A stretch of 64,000 bases of DNA from Humulus lupulus (taxonomy: Eukaryota; Streptophyta; Magnoliopsida; Rosales; Cannabaceae): NCBI RefSeq assembly GCF_963169125.1, contig NC_084793.1:233011360-233075359 (forward strand), in the 5' to 3' direction. Position 1 is the stretch's first letter; each line of letters begins with the position of its first letter. The notes below the pieces were generated by a model. The model did not search any database. It saw only the letters and a program-made list of their open reading frames with translations, and was not told where the DNA came from. Below are positions 1 through 11,678 of the stretch, in pieces. The translations under genes were made by a program, and so were the position numbers.

Positions 1-516
1 ATTCTTGAGTCTTTGATATTCAAGTTGATTAGAGGCATGATTAGGGGTACATAGTTAGGTTACTCAATGCATGTAAATAGTATTATGGGATATGTATATT
101 ATAATCTGGATCATGATAAAGAATATCTAGGAATAGTGATAGTAAATTTTGGTTTAGAGTTTGATATGATGCCACGTATGCATGTCCTATGCAAATAGAT
201 TTTACGCGTATTTTAGGGTTTTTATGTTGGATCTAAAACTTGGGGAATTGAGATCTTAAGCCTAGAGATTTTATGAAATTTTTTCGATCGAGATTATTTT
301 TCTTAGACCATTTTGTTATTGTTAAGATTTTATTTGAAGATCTACTATGTTATTGTTTTATAAGACTCTAGCGTTTAAAGCGATCTCTCATCGTACACGT
401 TGCAAGGAATTGAGTTAAGGAAATTAAGTAGTTAAGTTTATGCTAGTATGGAATCTTAACTTTCAGGTACAAGAAAGGTGGTGAGGTATGAAAATTTTAG
501 ACAAAGAGTTAGCTAC
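1..516 (+). repeat. Left part of an old LTR-like sequence (insertion host)
   Basis: This is AT-rich non-coding sequence without an ORF. Its continuation lies at 10390-11013, because the element at 517-10384 is flanked by the same five bases (GCTAC at 512-516 and 10385-10389). The rejoined sequence ends in ...GGGTGTTACA, the usual end of a Ty3/gypsy LTR, so it is probably an older LTR cut off by the left window edge. The assignment as an LTR is inference from the terminus and general look only. Confidence 0.45.
512..516. other. Target-site duplication GCTAC (pair at 10385-10389)
   Basis: The five bases before the 5' LTR are repeated exactly after the 3' LTR. A 5-bp duplication is normal for Ty3/gypsy integrases. 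The first bases of the 5' LTR read TT instead of TG, a point change that hides the terminus. Confidence 0.9.
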
Positions 517-2822
517 TTTAATGCTCCAAAATCCCTAATGTGGTTTAATGATCGGATTAGTAGGCCAGGAGGGCCTTAATTGTTTAATTATGACAATAAA
601 TGATTATATGCATGTTTATGTGAATTATATTATAATATGATGTTAAATGCATGCATGTGGGTCACATTTGATAATTAGGGCACTTTGGTAATTTGGTCCG
701 TTGAGGGCATATTTGTGTATTTTGGTGCATATTGTGATTTATGGATGAGATCCCATTATTATGGGGATATATTCGAACTATTCGGCATGAGACGGTCTTT
801 TATTGTAAATTAGCGGTTTTGTCATAATGGGGTTAATTATTGGGAAATTGGATAATGGGAATGTTTATTTGATGATATATTGGGAGTTATTGAGATCAGA
901 TGGAAATTCTAGGAGTTTTGACTATTTTGCCCCTGGGATGTTTTTGGGACCCTGAGCATTAGGTTTTATTTGAGGTTACTTAAGCTTGAAGTAGTTTGTT
1001 AGAAAGAAACCGTACGTTAAAAACACTTTCTCTCTCTTCCCGTTAGTATTTTTACCGTTCGTGGCAATTTCGAAGAAATCTTGAGTTCTAGGAGTGGGAA
1101 TCAAGTGAGGATCGAGGCATAGTGATCCTAAGAAATATTAGAAGCTTCTTGACCGAAGGATTTAACGAGAAACAACCCAATCAAAGGTAATTCAAGCTTT
1201 AAGTTTTGAGTTTTAGAGTTTCTAAGCTTTGATTTGGATTTCGTGTATCGATGAGTTTTTGGTTCGTTTGAGCTTCGGGATTTGATGATTTTGGATCATT
1301 GGGAAGTTTGGGAACTTTGATTTTTGGATTTGGAGATGTTTAGGTATGTTTTTGGAAGGTTTAAAATGGGAGAAAATAGAGTTATGCCAGGTTTCCCAGG
1401 TGGGGCCGCAGCCCTGCTCTTGGGCGCCGTGGCCCAAGCTCGATGCTGAAGGAGGTGAGGTTTGTGTGTGCTGGGGGTCATGGCACTGAGTAGTGGGCGC
1501 CGTGGCGCTTGCTCATGGTGTGGCTGGGGGCCGCGCCTCAATATTCTAGGGTCACGGCTCATGAAGGGTTTTGAGGCCAATTGGGTGTTTTGATCATGGA
1601 ACTCAGTTTTAGGCCTCGGGATCGTTCCTACTACCCGATTTAGTGGGGTTCGATTTCCCGGAGGCTAGATCTTGGTTTGGGAACCTTTATTATTCATTTT
1701 ATTGATGGTGTCCCATATTTGGTTATGACTAGGTGACCGCTAAAGGGCTTAAAGGTTGATCATTCTCAAGGGTCGTTCTTTTATTCATTCTCACCTGAAT
1801 CAGAGCCAAGGAAACCAGACCCTGAGTATATGACATGCGTGGTTGTTGTTGAGGCATGTTGGTTATTAAATGTGGACATTGATTGCATATTAAATGCTTA
1901 GCAAATCTTGCTTATTTTTGTATGACACTAACTAGTCAGGGTCGGCACAAGTCGCGTATTACTGACCTGAGAGTCAGAAACGACATAAGGGTCATGAACG
2001 CAGGGCCGATAAAAGATTAGATCTAATCGATATCAGCGTTGAATGTCTCTAGGAGCATTAATCCTGGACCGACCCTAAGGTCGATGAAAATTAGAAGCGC
2101 TTGACTAGTCTAGGACTAGTTACTCAGAGCTAGGGCCAATGGCCTAGGTGACTGCTTGTCATGTGGCTAGGGAGTGGAATCCCATGATTGTGACTCTATG
2201 GTCATGTGGTAGGTTATGTTGGTGACTAGTTCATCAAGCACCTATCTTGACAAGCTAGTGAAAGGATCACTTATTTGTAAAGCCCTGGTGACCCTATCGT
2301 CACGTGGCTAATGGGAACGGAACCCACTTTAGTGACTTTTCCAATTGTCACTCCTTTATTTTGGACTGAAAGTCCTGAATGATTATTATGATCATTGTTG
2401 ATATTATATTCATGCAATATTATGTTTTCTTGCTGGGCTTTGGCTCATGGGTGCTATGTGGTGCATGTAAAGGGAAAGAAAAGCTCACCCAACCTTGAGT
2501 GGAGAGCTTAGGTGGTGATGTGTACATATGCGGCCGCTTGACCACAACGGCCAAGGAGTTCTCAGGGGAACTAGGGGGTTTACCCTATTTTTGCTGCTTA
2601 GATCGGCAGGTTGTAAATTTTACATAGTAATGACCATTTGGCACTGTAAACAACTTGTAAACGTTTTTACGGGCCCATGAACAGTCTTATGTTTTAAATA
2701 AAATATTTCATTTCCTTTTAATAATACCTAGAAGCACGTCTTTAACCAAAGAACTCAAGTAGTGAGTTAAATTCACAGTTCAACGTTCACCGTAACGGTC
2801 TTGGGGTAAGCAGGGCGTTACA
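517..2822 (+). repeat. 5' LTR of the Tekay-like element
   Basis: About 2.3 kb, ending in GGGCGTTACA directly before the primer-binding site. It aligns along its whole length with 7869-10384. It has one copy of a 270-bp block that is doubled in the 3' LTR, plus about 60 bp near 2000-2060 that the 3' LTR lacks. An AATAAA poly(A) signal is at 2697-2702. It carries several dyad motifs of the form GTGAC-N-GTCAC and TTGACTAGTC (see findings). Confidence 0.92.
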
Positions 2823-2825
2823 AAT

Positions 2826-2837
2826 TGGTATCAGAGC
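2826..2837 (+). other. Primer-binding site, initiator Met-tRNA
   Basis: TGGTATCAGAGC lies four bases after the end of the 5' LTR. It is complementary to the 3' end of plant initiator tRNA-Met, the usual primer for minus-strand cDNA in Ty3 chromoviruses. Confidence 0.92.
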
Positions 2838-3222
2838 GTGCCAAGGTTAGGGTTTCTGTAGACTGGCGTGGCATGTACATTCACCACTGAAGGCAAGCTC
2901 GACTCATGGTTTGGTAACTATTTATGTAGTTATATGTATAACTGCTTAAATATAGTATAAATGCTTTACCTGTATACATGAGACACCATGTTAAACCTGT
3001 GCCCTGAATATTACATCTTCAACAACCATGTGCTAAATAGTACTGAAATTGCTGGAACATACTTATTAGTATTGTTTATTGTAAATTATTATGTGAGACA
3101 TGCTAAGTGGTAAATGCTATAACCATGTATCTATTTGTATATTTGTATGACTGTGGGATATGATAATTATCTGCTTGTTCTTCGATTGTAAGGCGGCAAG
3201 AGGTTTAGTTATCACTACATGA
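2838..3222 (+). other. Untranslated leader before gag
   Basis: About 390 bp between primer site and gag, AT-rich, with no ORF. It would carry the packaging signal of the RNA, but I cannot point to one. Confidence 0.5.
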
Positions 3223-4470
3223 GTGGTTGTATTGACTATTGTTTCAGCAAGGTATAAGTTGATAAGAATAAATCCAGGACAGGCAGATACATCAGTTGGC
3301 CAAAGTGATCAAGGCCTGAATAATAATAATCGTGGTCAAGAGAGTGACCAGGGACAGATTCCACAGCCAGGTCCTGCAAACTGGCGGCAGTTATTCAATG
3401 ATCTGCAGGCTACAGTGTTGAGACAGGGAGAGGAACTCCGCCTCCTGAGACAACAGCAAGCACCTGCAGTAGCCAGTGTATCAGAGGTATCTCTTGTGTC
3501 GGTACTAGCAGCTGAGCAGCTACCTGAGGTTGGTAATAAATGGGAGCCTCTCTATGAAAGGTTCAGGAAGCAGCAACCTCCAGTTCTTGAAGGTAGTGCA
3601 GATCCTGCCAAAGCTGAGCAGTGGATGAGTATGATTACCACCATCCTGGACTTCATGAGGGTGACTGGTAATGAGAGGGTGGCTTGTGCCACTTATATGT
3701 TTCGGGAGGATGCCCGAATTTGGTGGGAGGTTATTACCCAGACCAGAAACGCCAACGCCATGAGTTGGGAAGAGTTTCAGACTCTGTTGAACGAGAAATA
3801 TTATAATGATGCTATTAGGGCGACAAAAGTTGAGGAATTTATCAGATTGCTTCAGGGAGGTTTGTCAGTGACTGAGTATGCCTTGAAGTTTGATCATTTG
3901 GAAAAGTTTTCCACGGAGCTGGTGCCCACTAATAGGACCAGGAGGGAGAGATTTCTCCAGGGGCTACAACCCAGGTTAGCCCGTGATGTTTGTATTACCA
4001 CTGTGGTTGGGGTTACTACCTATGCACAGGTGGTCGAGAAGGCACTCACAGCTGAGAGTGCAGAGAACAAAATCTGGCGAGATAATGTAGCAAGAAAGGA
4101 ATTTAGGAGAACATCTTCTCCTTTTGTGGGTTCAAGTAGGGGTGGAGGCCCTAGTGATCAGAAGAGCAATGTTCCTAATACCTTTCCAGTTCCATGTCCT
4201 GATAGGCGGCCCTGTGGTGTTTCTATGGGTCGTCAAGGTGGTAGTGAAGCCTGGAAGACTCGTCCTAAATGCCCTAGATGTAAGAGGCATCATTTGTGAG
4301 AGTGTAGGGCAAAGTCCTGCTATTTGTGTGGAGTAGTGGGTCATTTTAAGAAAGATTTCCCTAAGGCAAGAAAGGAAGAACCCAAGAAAGCAGACAGCTC
4401 AACCCCAGCTCGAGTGTTCGCATTGACACAAGCAGAAGCTGAGGCTTCTCCCTCAGTAGTTACAGGTTAG
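3223..4470 (+). pseudogene. gag: gag (capsid/nucleocapsid), broken
   Basis: This is the structural protein of the retrotransposon particle, which packages the element RNA in the cytoplasm. The frame is open from 3223 to 4299 (about 358 codons). It shows a Gln-rich N-terminus, then a retrotransposon gag domain with typical wording (EQWMSMI, RIWWEVI, SVTEYALKF, RFLQGL). A stop at 4297-4299 falls just before the zinc knuckle, which reads CYLCGVVGHFKKDF, so the last Cys of CX2CX4HX4C is lost. A second stop is at 4468-4470. The frame starts with GTG; no good ATG is visible, so the original start was probably mutated. The product runs on in the same frame into the protease, as in a gag-pol polyprotein. 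Confidence 0.85.
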
Positions 4471-4906
4471 ATTCTTAGTGCTGGAACCCCTTATAATGTT
4501 TTGATTGATTCTGGTGCTACACATTCTTTTGTTGCTAGTAGAATTATTGATAGACTGTGTAGCCCTTGTCCTTTTTTTGCTGTCGGGTTTGGAACTTTGT
4601 TAGCCACTGGGGAATTAGTGGTATTGAAGATGAGTCAGATCTTTGCTAGTGACAGTGGAGGGCAGAGAGTTATCGGTGGATTTGATAGAGTTGATTATGA
4701 CTGATTTCGACATGATATTGGGTATGGATTGGTTGTTAAAGTATGGTGCAACCATTGATTGTAGAAGGAAGATGGTCACCTTTGAGCCTGAGGATGAGGA
4801 TCCTTTTGTGTTTGTTGGTACTGTGCATGGACCTCGCATACCTATGATTTCTGTATGAAGGGCTAGAGATCTTATTCAAGGAGGTTGCATTGGGTTTTTA
4901 GCCAAT
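4471..4906 (+). pseudogene. pol: Aspartic protease region of pol, frameshifted
   Basis: This is the retropepsin that would cut the polyprotein. The active-site motif VLIDSGATHSF is at about 4498-4530, followed by the second conserved stretch MILGMDWL near 4715. The first half is in the gag frame and the second half is shifted by one base; the break is near 4640. A further TGA is at 4856-4858 before the RT. An active protease cannot be made from this copy. Confidence 0.85.
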
Positions 4907-5896
4907 GTGGTTGACACCACTCAAGTCGTGCCAGTGAGGCCAGAAGATACCAGATTAGTTTGTGAATTCCTGGATGTGTTTCCAGAAGATTTGCCAGGGT
5001 TACCACCACCGAGAGAAATAGAGTTTGTGATAGAACTGGCACCAGGGACGGAGCCAGTGTCTAGAGCACCTTACAGAATGGCCCCAGCTGAGTTGAAAGA
5101 ATTGAAAGTACAGTTGCAAGAACTGTTAGATTTGGGTTTTATCAGACCTAGTTTCTCACCTTGGGGTGCGCCAGTTCTGTTTGTGAAAAAGAAGGATGAT
5201 TCTCTGAGGTTGTGTATTGATTACAAAGAACTGAATAAGTTAACAATCAAGAACAAGTATCCTTTGCCAAGGATAGATGATCTGTTCGATCAGTTGCAAG
5301 GTAAGAAGGTATTCTCAAAGATTGACCTTCGTTCTAGTTATCATCAGTTGAGGGTCAAGGAGGGAGACATATCGAAGACTGCTTTTTGTACCAGGTATGG
5401 GCATTATGAGTTTTTAGTCATGTCTTTTGGATTTACTAATCCCCTTGTTGCTTTTATGGATATGAAGAGAGTGTTCAAGGATTATCTGGACCAGTTTGTG
5501 ATCATCTTCATCGATGATATTCTGGTTTATTCTAAGTCAGAGTCAGTGCATGAACAACATCCGAGGTTGGTTCTACAAAGATTGAGGGAACACAGACTGT
5601 TTGCAAAGTTAAAGAAATGTGAGTTCTGGTTATCTCAGGTATCTTTTCTTGGGCACATTGTGAGTAAGGAGGGGATTAAGGTAGATCCAACACAGATTGA
5701 GGCATTCAGAGATTGGCCAAGGCCAAAGAATGCTTCTGAGGTTAGAAGTTTCCTTGGACTGGCAGGTTATTATAGGCGTTTCGTGGAAGGGTTCTCAAAG
5801 ATTTCTACTGCATTGATTGAGCTGACATGCAAGAGTCAGAAATTTGTATGGTCAGATAAATGTGAGAACAGCTTCCAGGAACTGAAGCAGAGTTGA
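4907..5896 (+). pseudogene. pol: Reverse transcriptase of pol (Tekay-like)
   Basis: This is the RNA-dependent DNA polymerase that copies the element RNA, and the longest intact stretch of the pol (about 329 codons). Visible RT motifs include [53 protein letters not shown] and the catalytic FIDDILVYS (FIDD at 5507-5518, residues about 201-204), then [10 protein letters not shown] and [13 protein letters not shown]. The catalytic Asp pair is intact, but small changes ([10 protein letters not shown] in place of the usual NAPA wording) suggest decay. The frame is the same as the second half of the protease and shifts again near 5890. Confidence 0.9.
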
Positions 5897-6375
5897 TTAC
5901 AGTTCCAATTCTGAGTCTTCCAACAAATCAAGAGAAATTTATGATTGATTGCGATGCTTCTCATCAAAGTTTGGGCTGTGTTCTGAAGCAGTCAGAGAAG
6001 GTAATTTCTTATGCCTCACGCCAGTTGAAGGAGTATGAAAAGAGATATCCCACTCATGATTTGGAGTTGGCGGCTGTGGTCTTTGCTTTAAAGATATGGA
6101 GGCATTATCTTTATAGGGAGAAGTGTGAGATTTATACAGACCACAAGAGCCTGAAATACTTCTTCACGCAAAAAGACCTGAATATGAGACAAAGGCGTTG
6201 GCTGGAATTAGTAAAAAATTATGATTGTGAGATTCTGTATCATTCAGGAAAAGCCAATGTGGTAGTTGATGCTTTAAGTCGGAAGGGTCCGGGGCAGATT
6301 TATGGTGCGAGGCTGATAGCCAGAGAGTTAGCTGATGATATGACCAGTGCTGGTATAGTGTTGCTGGTGGGCTAG
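5893..6375 (+). pseudogene. pol: RNase H domain of pol
   Basis: RNase H removes the RNA strand of the RNA/DNA hybrid during reverse transcription. The segment carries the first catalytic Asp in [12 protein letters not shown], then [28 protein letters not shown] with the conserved Glu, and [12 protein letters not shown] with the next Asp. It is in the gag frame (frameshift against the RT) and stops at a TAG at 6373-6375, most likely from CAG. Confidence 0.88.
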
Positions 6376-7623
6376 TTGGCCAATATTACGCTACAGTATA
6401 CACTATTGGAGAGAAACAAGGAGGGTCAGCTGAGTGATCCATAGCTGATCAAGATCAGAGAAGATGTTTTGGTTGGAGCATCCAGAGATTATACAGTGTC
6501 TGATTTGGGCTTGTTGAGATACAAAGGGTGGATATGTGTTCCGTTAGACACTGCTTTGAGGTGAGAGATTCTGGATGAATCTCATACTACACCTTACTCT
6601 TTGCATCCAGGCACCACAAAGATGTATCAGGATGTGAGATCGTTGTATTGGTGGCCGGGGATGAAGAGGGATGTAGTGGAATATGTGGCTAAGTGCTTGA
6701 CATGTCAACAGGTCAAGGTTGAGCATGAGAGGCCGGCAGGGTTATTGCAGCCTCTGGATATCCCAGAGTGGAAGTGGGAGGACATCACGATGGATTTCGT
6801 GGTGGGCTTATCCAGGACTGTTGGTCAGCATGATTCTATTTGGGTGATAGTGGATCGCTACACCAAGTCAGCTTACTACTTGCCAGTGAGGACTACATAT
6901 ACAGTTGATCAGTATGCAGATCTCTATGTGAGAGAGATGGCGCGTCTCCATGGAGAACTGAGGTCGATCGTGTCAGATCGGGACCCCACTTTTACTTCTA
7001 AGTTCTGGGGAAGTTTACAGAAGGCCATGGGAACACAGTTAAAGTTCAGTACTGCTTATCATCCTCAGACAGATGGGAAATCTGAGACGATGATCTAGAT
7101 ATTGGAAGACATGCTGCAAGCATGTGTGCTGGACTTTGGTGGATCTTGAAGTAAGTATCTACCTTTGATAGAGTTTTCCTACAACAACAGTTATCAGTCT
7201 ACCATTGGAGTTGCACCTTATGAGATGTTGTATGGTAGGAAGTGTAGATCTCCCATTCATTGGGATGGGACAGGTGAAAGGAGATACTTAGGTCCTGAAG
7301 TAGTTCATAGGACCAGTGAGGCCATTGAGAAGATTAGAGCTCGGATGCTCGCTTCTCAGAGTAGACAGAAGAGCTATGCAGATCCCAAACGCAGGAACGT
7401 GGAGTTCCAAGTTGGAGACTATGTCTTCCTTAGAGTCTCGCCATGGAAAGGGGTGAGAACGTTTGGGAAGAAGGGCAAGTTGAGCCCTAGATTTGTGGGT
7501 CCATTTGAGATCCTTGAGAGGATTGGTCAAGTGACTTACAGGTTGGCCTTACCTCCCGCGTTGTCAGCTGTGCATAATGTGTTTCATGTTTCAGCTTTTC
7601 ATAGAGGTATGTATCTGATGTGA
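6376..7623 (+). pseudogene. pol: Integrase of pol, several stops
   Basis: Integrase inserts the cDNA into the chromosome. In one frame I read the zinc-binding part (LHPGTTKMYQDVRSLYWWPG ... CLTCQQVK), then the DDE core with ITMDFVVGL, RSIVSDRDPTF and the downstream PQTDGKSE. The C-terminal part follows (IEFSYNNSYQSTIGVAPYEM and the GPF-like PRFVGPFEILERIGQVTY). Stops interrupt at about 6373, 6442, 6562, 7096 and 7147; most look like CAG to TAG or TGG to TGA transitions. A frameshift near 7610 separates it from the chromodomain. Confidence 0.88.
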
Positions 7624-7805
7624 CTCATAATTTGAGCTATGAAGATCTGGAGCTTAAGGCAGATCTCTCCTTTGAAGAACAGCCAGTCCAGATACTTAAC
7701 AGAAAGGATAAGGTCCTCAGAAATAAGACGATACCTTTGGTTAAGGTATTGTGGAGGAACAACAAGGTCGAGGAAGCGACCTGGGAGCTGGAGTCAGACA
7801 TGTAG
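7620..7805 (+). pseudogene. pol: Chromodomain at the integrase C-terminus
   Basis: A short frame with EEQPVQILNRKDKVLRNK, then PLVKVLWRN and VEEATWELESDM. This is the chromodomain of chromovirus integrases, thought to steer integration toward marked heterochromatin. It ends with a TAG at 7803-7805; the usual reading goes on for a few residues. It is out of frame with the rest of the integrase because of the shift near 7610. Confidence 0.85.
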
Positions 7806-7854
7806 AATCAGTATCCCGAGCTGTTCAGGTAAATTTCGAGGATGAAATTTCTGT

Positions 7855-7864
7855 AAGGAGGGGA
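7855..7864 (+). other. Polypurine tract
   Basis: AAGGAGGGGA lies four bases before the 3' LTR and would prime plus-strand DNA synthesis. The same tract and spacing recur at 37827-37836. Confidence 0.85.
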
Positions 7865-7868
7865 TAGT

Positions 7869-10384
7869 TGTAATGCCCCAAAATCCCTAATGTGGTTTAA
7901 TGGTCGGATTAGTAGGTCGGGAGGGCCATAATTGTTTAATTATGCCATTAAATGATTATATGCATGTTTATGTGAATTATATTATGATATGATGTTAAAT
8001 GCATCCATGTGGGTCAACATTTGATTATTAGGGCATTTTGGTAATTTGGCCAGTTGAGGGCATATTTGTGTATTTTGGTGCATATTGTGATTTATGGATG
8101 AGATCCCATTATTATGGGGATATATTCAAGCTATTCGGCATGAGACGATCTTATATTGTAAATTAGCGGTTTTGTCATAATAGGGTCAATTATTGGGATA
8201 TTGGATAATGGGAATGTTTATTTGATGATATATTTGGAGTAATTGAGATCAGGAGGAAATTCTGGGAGTTTTGACTATTTTGCCCCCGGGAATGTTTTTG
8301 GGACCTCGAGCATTAGGTTTTATTTGAGGTTACTTAAGCCTGAAGTAGTTCATCAAAAAGAAACCGTATGTTAAAAACACTTTCTATCTCTTCCTGTTAG
8401 TCTTTTTACCGTTCATGGAAATTTTGAAGAAATCTTGAGTTCTAGGAGTCGGAATCAAGCGAGGATCGAGGCATAGCGATCCTAGGAAAGATTAGAAGCT
8501 TCTTGACTGAAGGATTTAATGAGAAACAACCCAATCAAAGGTAATTCAAGCTTTAAGTTTTGAGTTTTAGAGTTTCTAAGCTTTTATTTGGATTTTGTGT
8601 ATCGATGAGATTTTTATTCATTTGAGCTTCGGGATTTGATGATTTTGGATAATTGGGAAGTTTGGGAACTTTGATTTTTGGATTTGGAGATGTTTAGGTA
8701 TGTTTTTGGAAGGTTTAAAATGGGAGAAAACGTAGTTATGATAGGTTTCCCAGGTGGGGCCGCGGCCCAAGCTCGATGCGGAATGAGTTGAGGTTTGTGT
8801 GTGCTGGGGGCTGTGGCACTGAGTAGTGGGTGCCGCGGTGCTTGCTCTTGGTGTGGCTGGGGGCCGCAGCTCAAGATTTTAAGGCCGCGACTCATGAAGG
8901 GTTTTGAGGCCAATTGGGTGTTTTGATCATGGAAACTCAGTTTTAGGCCTCGGGATCGATCTTACTACCTGGTTTAGTGGGTTTCGATTTCCTGGAGTCT
9001 AGTTCTTGGTTTGGGAACCTTTGTTATTCATTTTATTTATGGTGTCCCATATTTGGTTATGACTAGGTGACCGCTAAAGGGCTTAAGGGTTGATCGTTCT
9101 CAAGGGTCGTTCTTTTATTCATTCTCATTTGAATCAGAGGTAAGAAAATTGCACCCTGAATATATGGCATGCGTGGTTATTGTTGAGGCATGATGGTTAT
9201 TAAATGTGGACATTGATTGCATATTAAATGCTTAGCAAATCTTGCTTATTTGTGTATGGCACTGACTAGTCAGGGTCGGCACTGGTCGCGTATTATTGAC
9301 CTGAGAGTCAGAAACAGCATAAGCGTCATGCTGGACCGACCCTAAGGTCGATGAAAATTATAAGTGCTTGACTAGTCTAGGACTAGTTACTCAGAGCCAG
9401 GGCCAAAGGCCTAGGTGACTGCTTGTCATGTGGCTAGGGAGCGGAATCCCATGATTGTGACTCTATGGTCATGTGGTAGGTTATGTTGGTGACTAGTTCA
9501 TCGAGCACCTATCTTGACAAGCTAGTGGAAGGATCACTTATTTGTAAAGCTCTGATGACCCTATCCTCACCTGAGAATCAGAGACGGCATAAGCGTAATG
9601 CATGACCGACCCTAAGGTCGATGAAAATTATAAGCGCTTGACTAGTCTAGGACTAGTTACTCAGAGCCAGGGCCAAAGGCCTAGGTGACTGCTTATCACG
9701 TGGCTAGGGAGCGGAATCCCATGATTGTGACTCTATGGTCATGAGGTAGGTTATGTTGGTGACTAGTTCATCGAGCACCTATCTTGACAAGCTAGTGGAA
9801 GGATCACTTATTTGTAAAGCCCTGATGACCCTATCCTCACATGGCTAATGGGAACGGAACCCACTTTAGTGACTTTTCCAATTGTCACTCCTTTATTTTG
9901 GACTGAAAGTCCTGAATGATTATTATGATCATTGTTGATATTATATTCATGCAATATTATGTTTTCTTGCTGGGCTTTGGCTCATGGGTGCTATGTGGTG
10001 CAAGTAAAAGGAAAGAAAAGCTCACCTAGCCTTGAGTGGAGACCTTAGGTGGCAATGTGTACATATGCGGCCGCTTGACCACCACGACCAATGAGTTCTC
10101 AGGGGAACTAGGGGGTTTACCCTATTTTTGCCGCTTAGATCGGCGGGTTGTAAATTTTACATAGTAATGACCATTTTGCACTGTAAACAACTTGTAAACG
10201 TTTTTATGGGCCCATGAACAGTCTTATGTTTTAAATAAAATATATCATTTCCTTTTGATTGATTTTCCACCTTACCCTATTAATAACACCTAGAAGCACG
10301 TTTTTAACCAAAGAACTCAGGCAGCGAGTTAAATTCACGGTTCAACGTTCACCGTAACGGTCTTGGGGTAACCAGGGCGTTACA
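7869..10384 (+). repeat. 3' LTR of the Tekay-like element
   Basis: It starts TGTAATGCCCC and ends GGGCGTTACA, 2516 bp. It is about 210 bp longer than the 5' LTR, because a 270-bp block is tandemly doubled and about 60 bp is absent. It is otherwise collinear with 517-2822. Confidence 0.92.
9300..9839. repeat. 270-bp direct duplication inside the 3' LTR
   Basis: Two copies, 9300-9569 and 9570-9839, each starting CCTGAGA and ending in CTATCCTCA. The 5' LTR has this block once. The copies differ by a handful of bases, so the duplication is younger than the insertion or arose in the parent copy. Confidence 0.88.
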
Positions 10385-10389
10385 GCTAC

Positions 10390-11013
10390 TCTGGTTTATT
10401 CAAATCTTTTGCACGATTTGCCTTATATATATAAATTATCTCAACCTTGGAACTTGACTGAATTGTTAATTATAGATATGTTAGTACTACACTATTTACG
10501 ATATAGTGTGGAATTATGTATGATCAGTTTATGCTTATAAAAGTTTATTAGTAAAGGAATTATAATACTTATGTTGTATGCTATGAAAGATTATATGTTA
10601 AATGGTGTACGCTATGATGATTATATGATGTATGCTATGTATGTTGTATGACATTTCCTCACTAGGCTTAGAAGCTCACTCCTTTCATTATTTATGTGTG
10701 TGCAGACAATGGTAAGAACTAGGCAGGAAGACGACAGTTGAACCCGGGCCAGATGTGTGTCTCTCGTGATGACCATATAACTGCTGGGACAATGTAATTT
10801 GGGGCGCGTTTAAATTTTTGTTCTATGTTTAAACAATGATACTGTTGTTTTCGCTATTCCCTTATCCATTACAATGTTTTAATATCGTTTTAAACTCTTA
10901 AATTGGGAACCCATATATATAAACTTTTCATTATTTTCAAGAAATAAAGTAGTATTTATCATTTATATATATGCACTCAGTTTATGTTTTATTAGAGAAA
11001 TCAGGGTGTTACA
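10390..11013 (+). repeat. Right part of the old LTR-like host sequence
   Basis: Continuation of 1-516 after the inserted element and its target duplication. It has no ORF. It ends AATCAGGGTGTTACA at 11013, a typical LTR 3' end, and the next base starts copia-derived sequence. Confidence 0.45.
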
Positions 11014-11564
11014 TTCATGCAAGCGATGCATCACGTGGGCTGTCCGTACGGAGTTCGTACAATTACGTGTTTTGGCTCCAAAACTCATTTCAAAATGCTC
11101 TAATCTCATTGGTTAACACTAATGACAATTCCTACACTATTTAAGGGGTTCATATGATATTTTGGTGAATTAATCACTCTCCACTCTCTCTCACTCTAAC
11201 TCATCAAAATTACTAGTTTTCTAAAAGATCTTCATCGAGAAAGCTTGACTTGTATGAAGACCAAGGCTTGTTAATCCCAATCTCATTCCACTATTGTAGT
11301 AGCTTCAAGAAATCCTTATGGGAGGCTAGTAATAGATATTTTTGGACAATAATTCTAATTGTGTTAAGTTTTCTTGCCATCTCCATTGTTTCTTACATAA
11401 AATCATATCCTTATGATTTTATGTAACTAGGGTTTTTCACTACAAAAAGTATTTTCTTCCTCTTGATCTAATTTTTGTTATTCTTCCATTATGTCTATTT
11501 TTATATTGTGATTAATTATCATAAATTATAATATTCATCTTGTGTTATAAGCCATACTCCCAAC
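11014..11564 (+). repeat. 3' part of a Ty1/copia LTR
   Basis: Non-coding sequence that ends CTCCCAACA at 11564, a standard copia LTR end, 115 bp before a copia gag start codon. A TATTTAAGG box near 11143 could be the promoter. The LTR start is missing, so this is a 5'-truncated copy. I do not see a Met-tRNA primer site after it. Confidence 0.5.
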
Positions 11565-11678
11565 AATCAACAATCTTTATTCCCCAAACCCTAGGGTTTT
11601 CTATTCCTAAATTGTCTATACCTAGGGTTCTAGTTTTTTAAAACCCTAAATCCAAACACCATAAAAGAAAATTCCTCA

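Larger units (their letters stand above)
517..10384 (+). mobile_element. Complete Tekay-like Ty3/gypsy chromovirus
   Basis: This 9.9-kb LTR retrotransposon has, in order, a 5' LTR, a Met-tRNA primer site, gag, protease, reverse transcriptase, RNase H, integrase, a chromodomain, a polypurine tract and a 3' LTR. A perfect 5-bp target duplication GCTAC (512-516 and 10385-10389) shows that both ends are intact and that it inserted as one unit. The domain order PR-RT-RH-IN and the C-terminal chromodomain place it in the chromovirus branch; the LTR ends (TGTAATGCCC...GGGCGTTACA) and the chromodomain wording fit the Tekay/Del clade. The coding region carries many stops and at least three frameshifts, so it is no longer autonomous. 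Confidence 0.93.

Noticed and set aside
1222..1580. Overlapping minus-strand frames of 71 and 94 codons, repeated at 8614-8913
   Set aside because: They lie in both LTRs of the Tekay-like element at the same place, read against its orientation, and have low-complexity composition; most likely LTR sequence open by chance.
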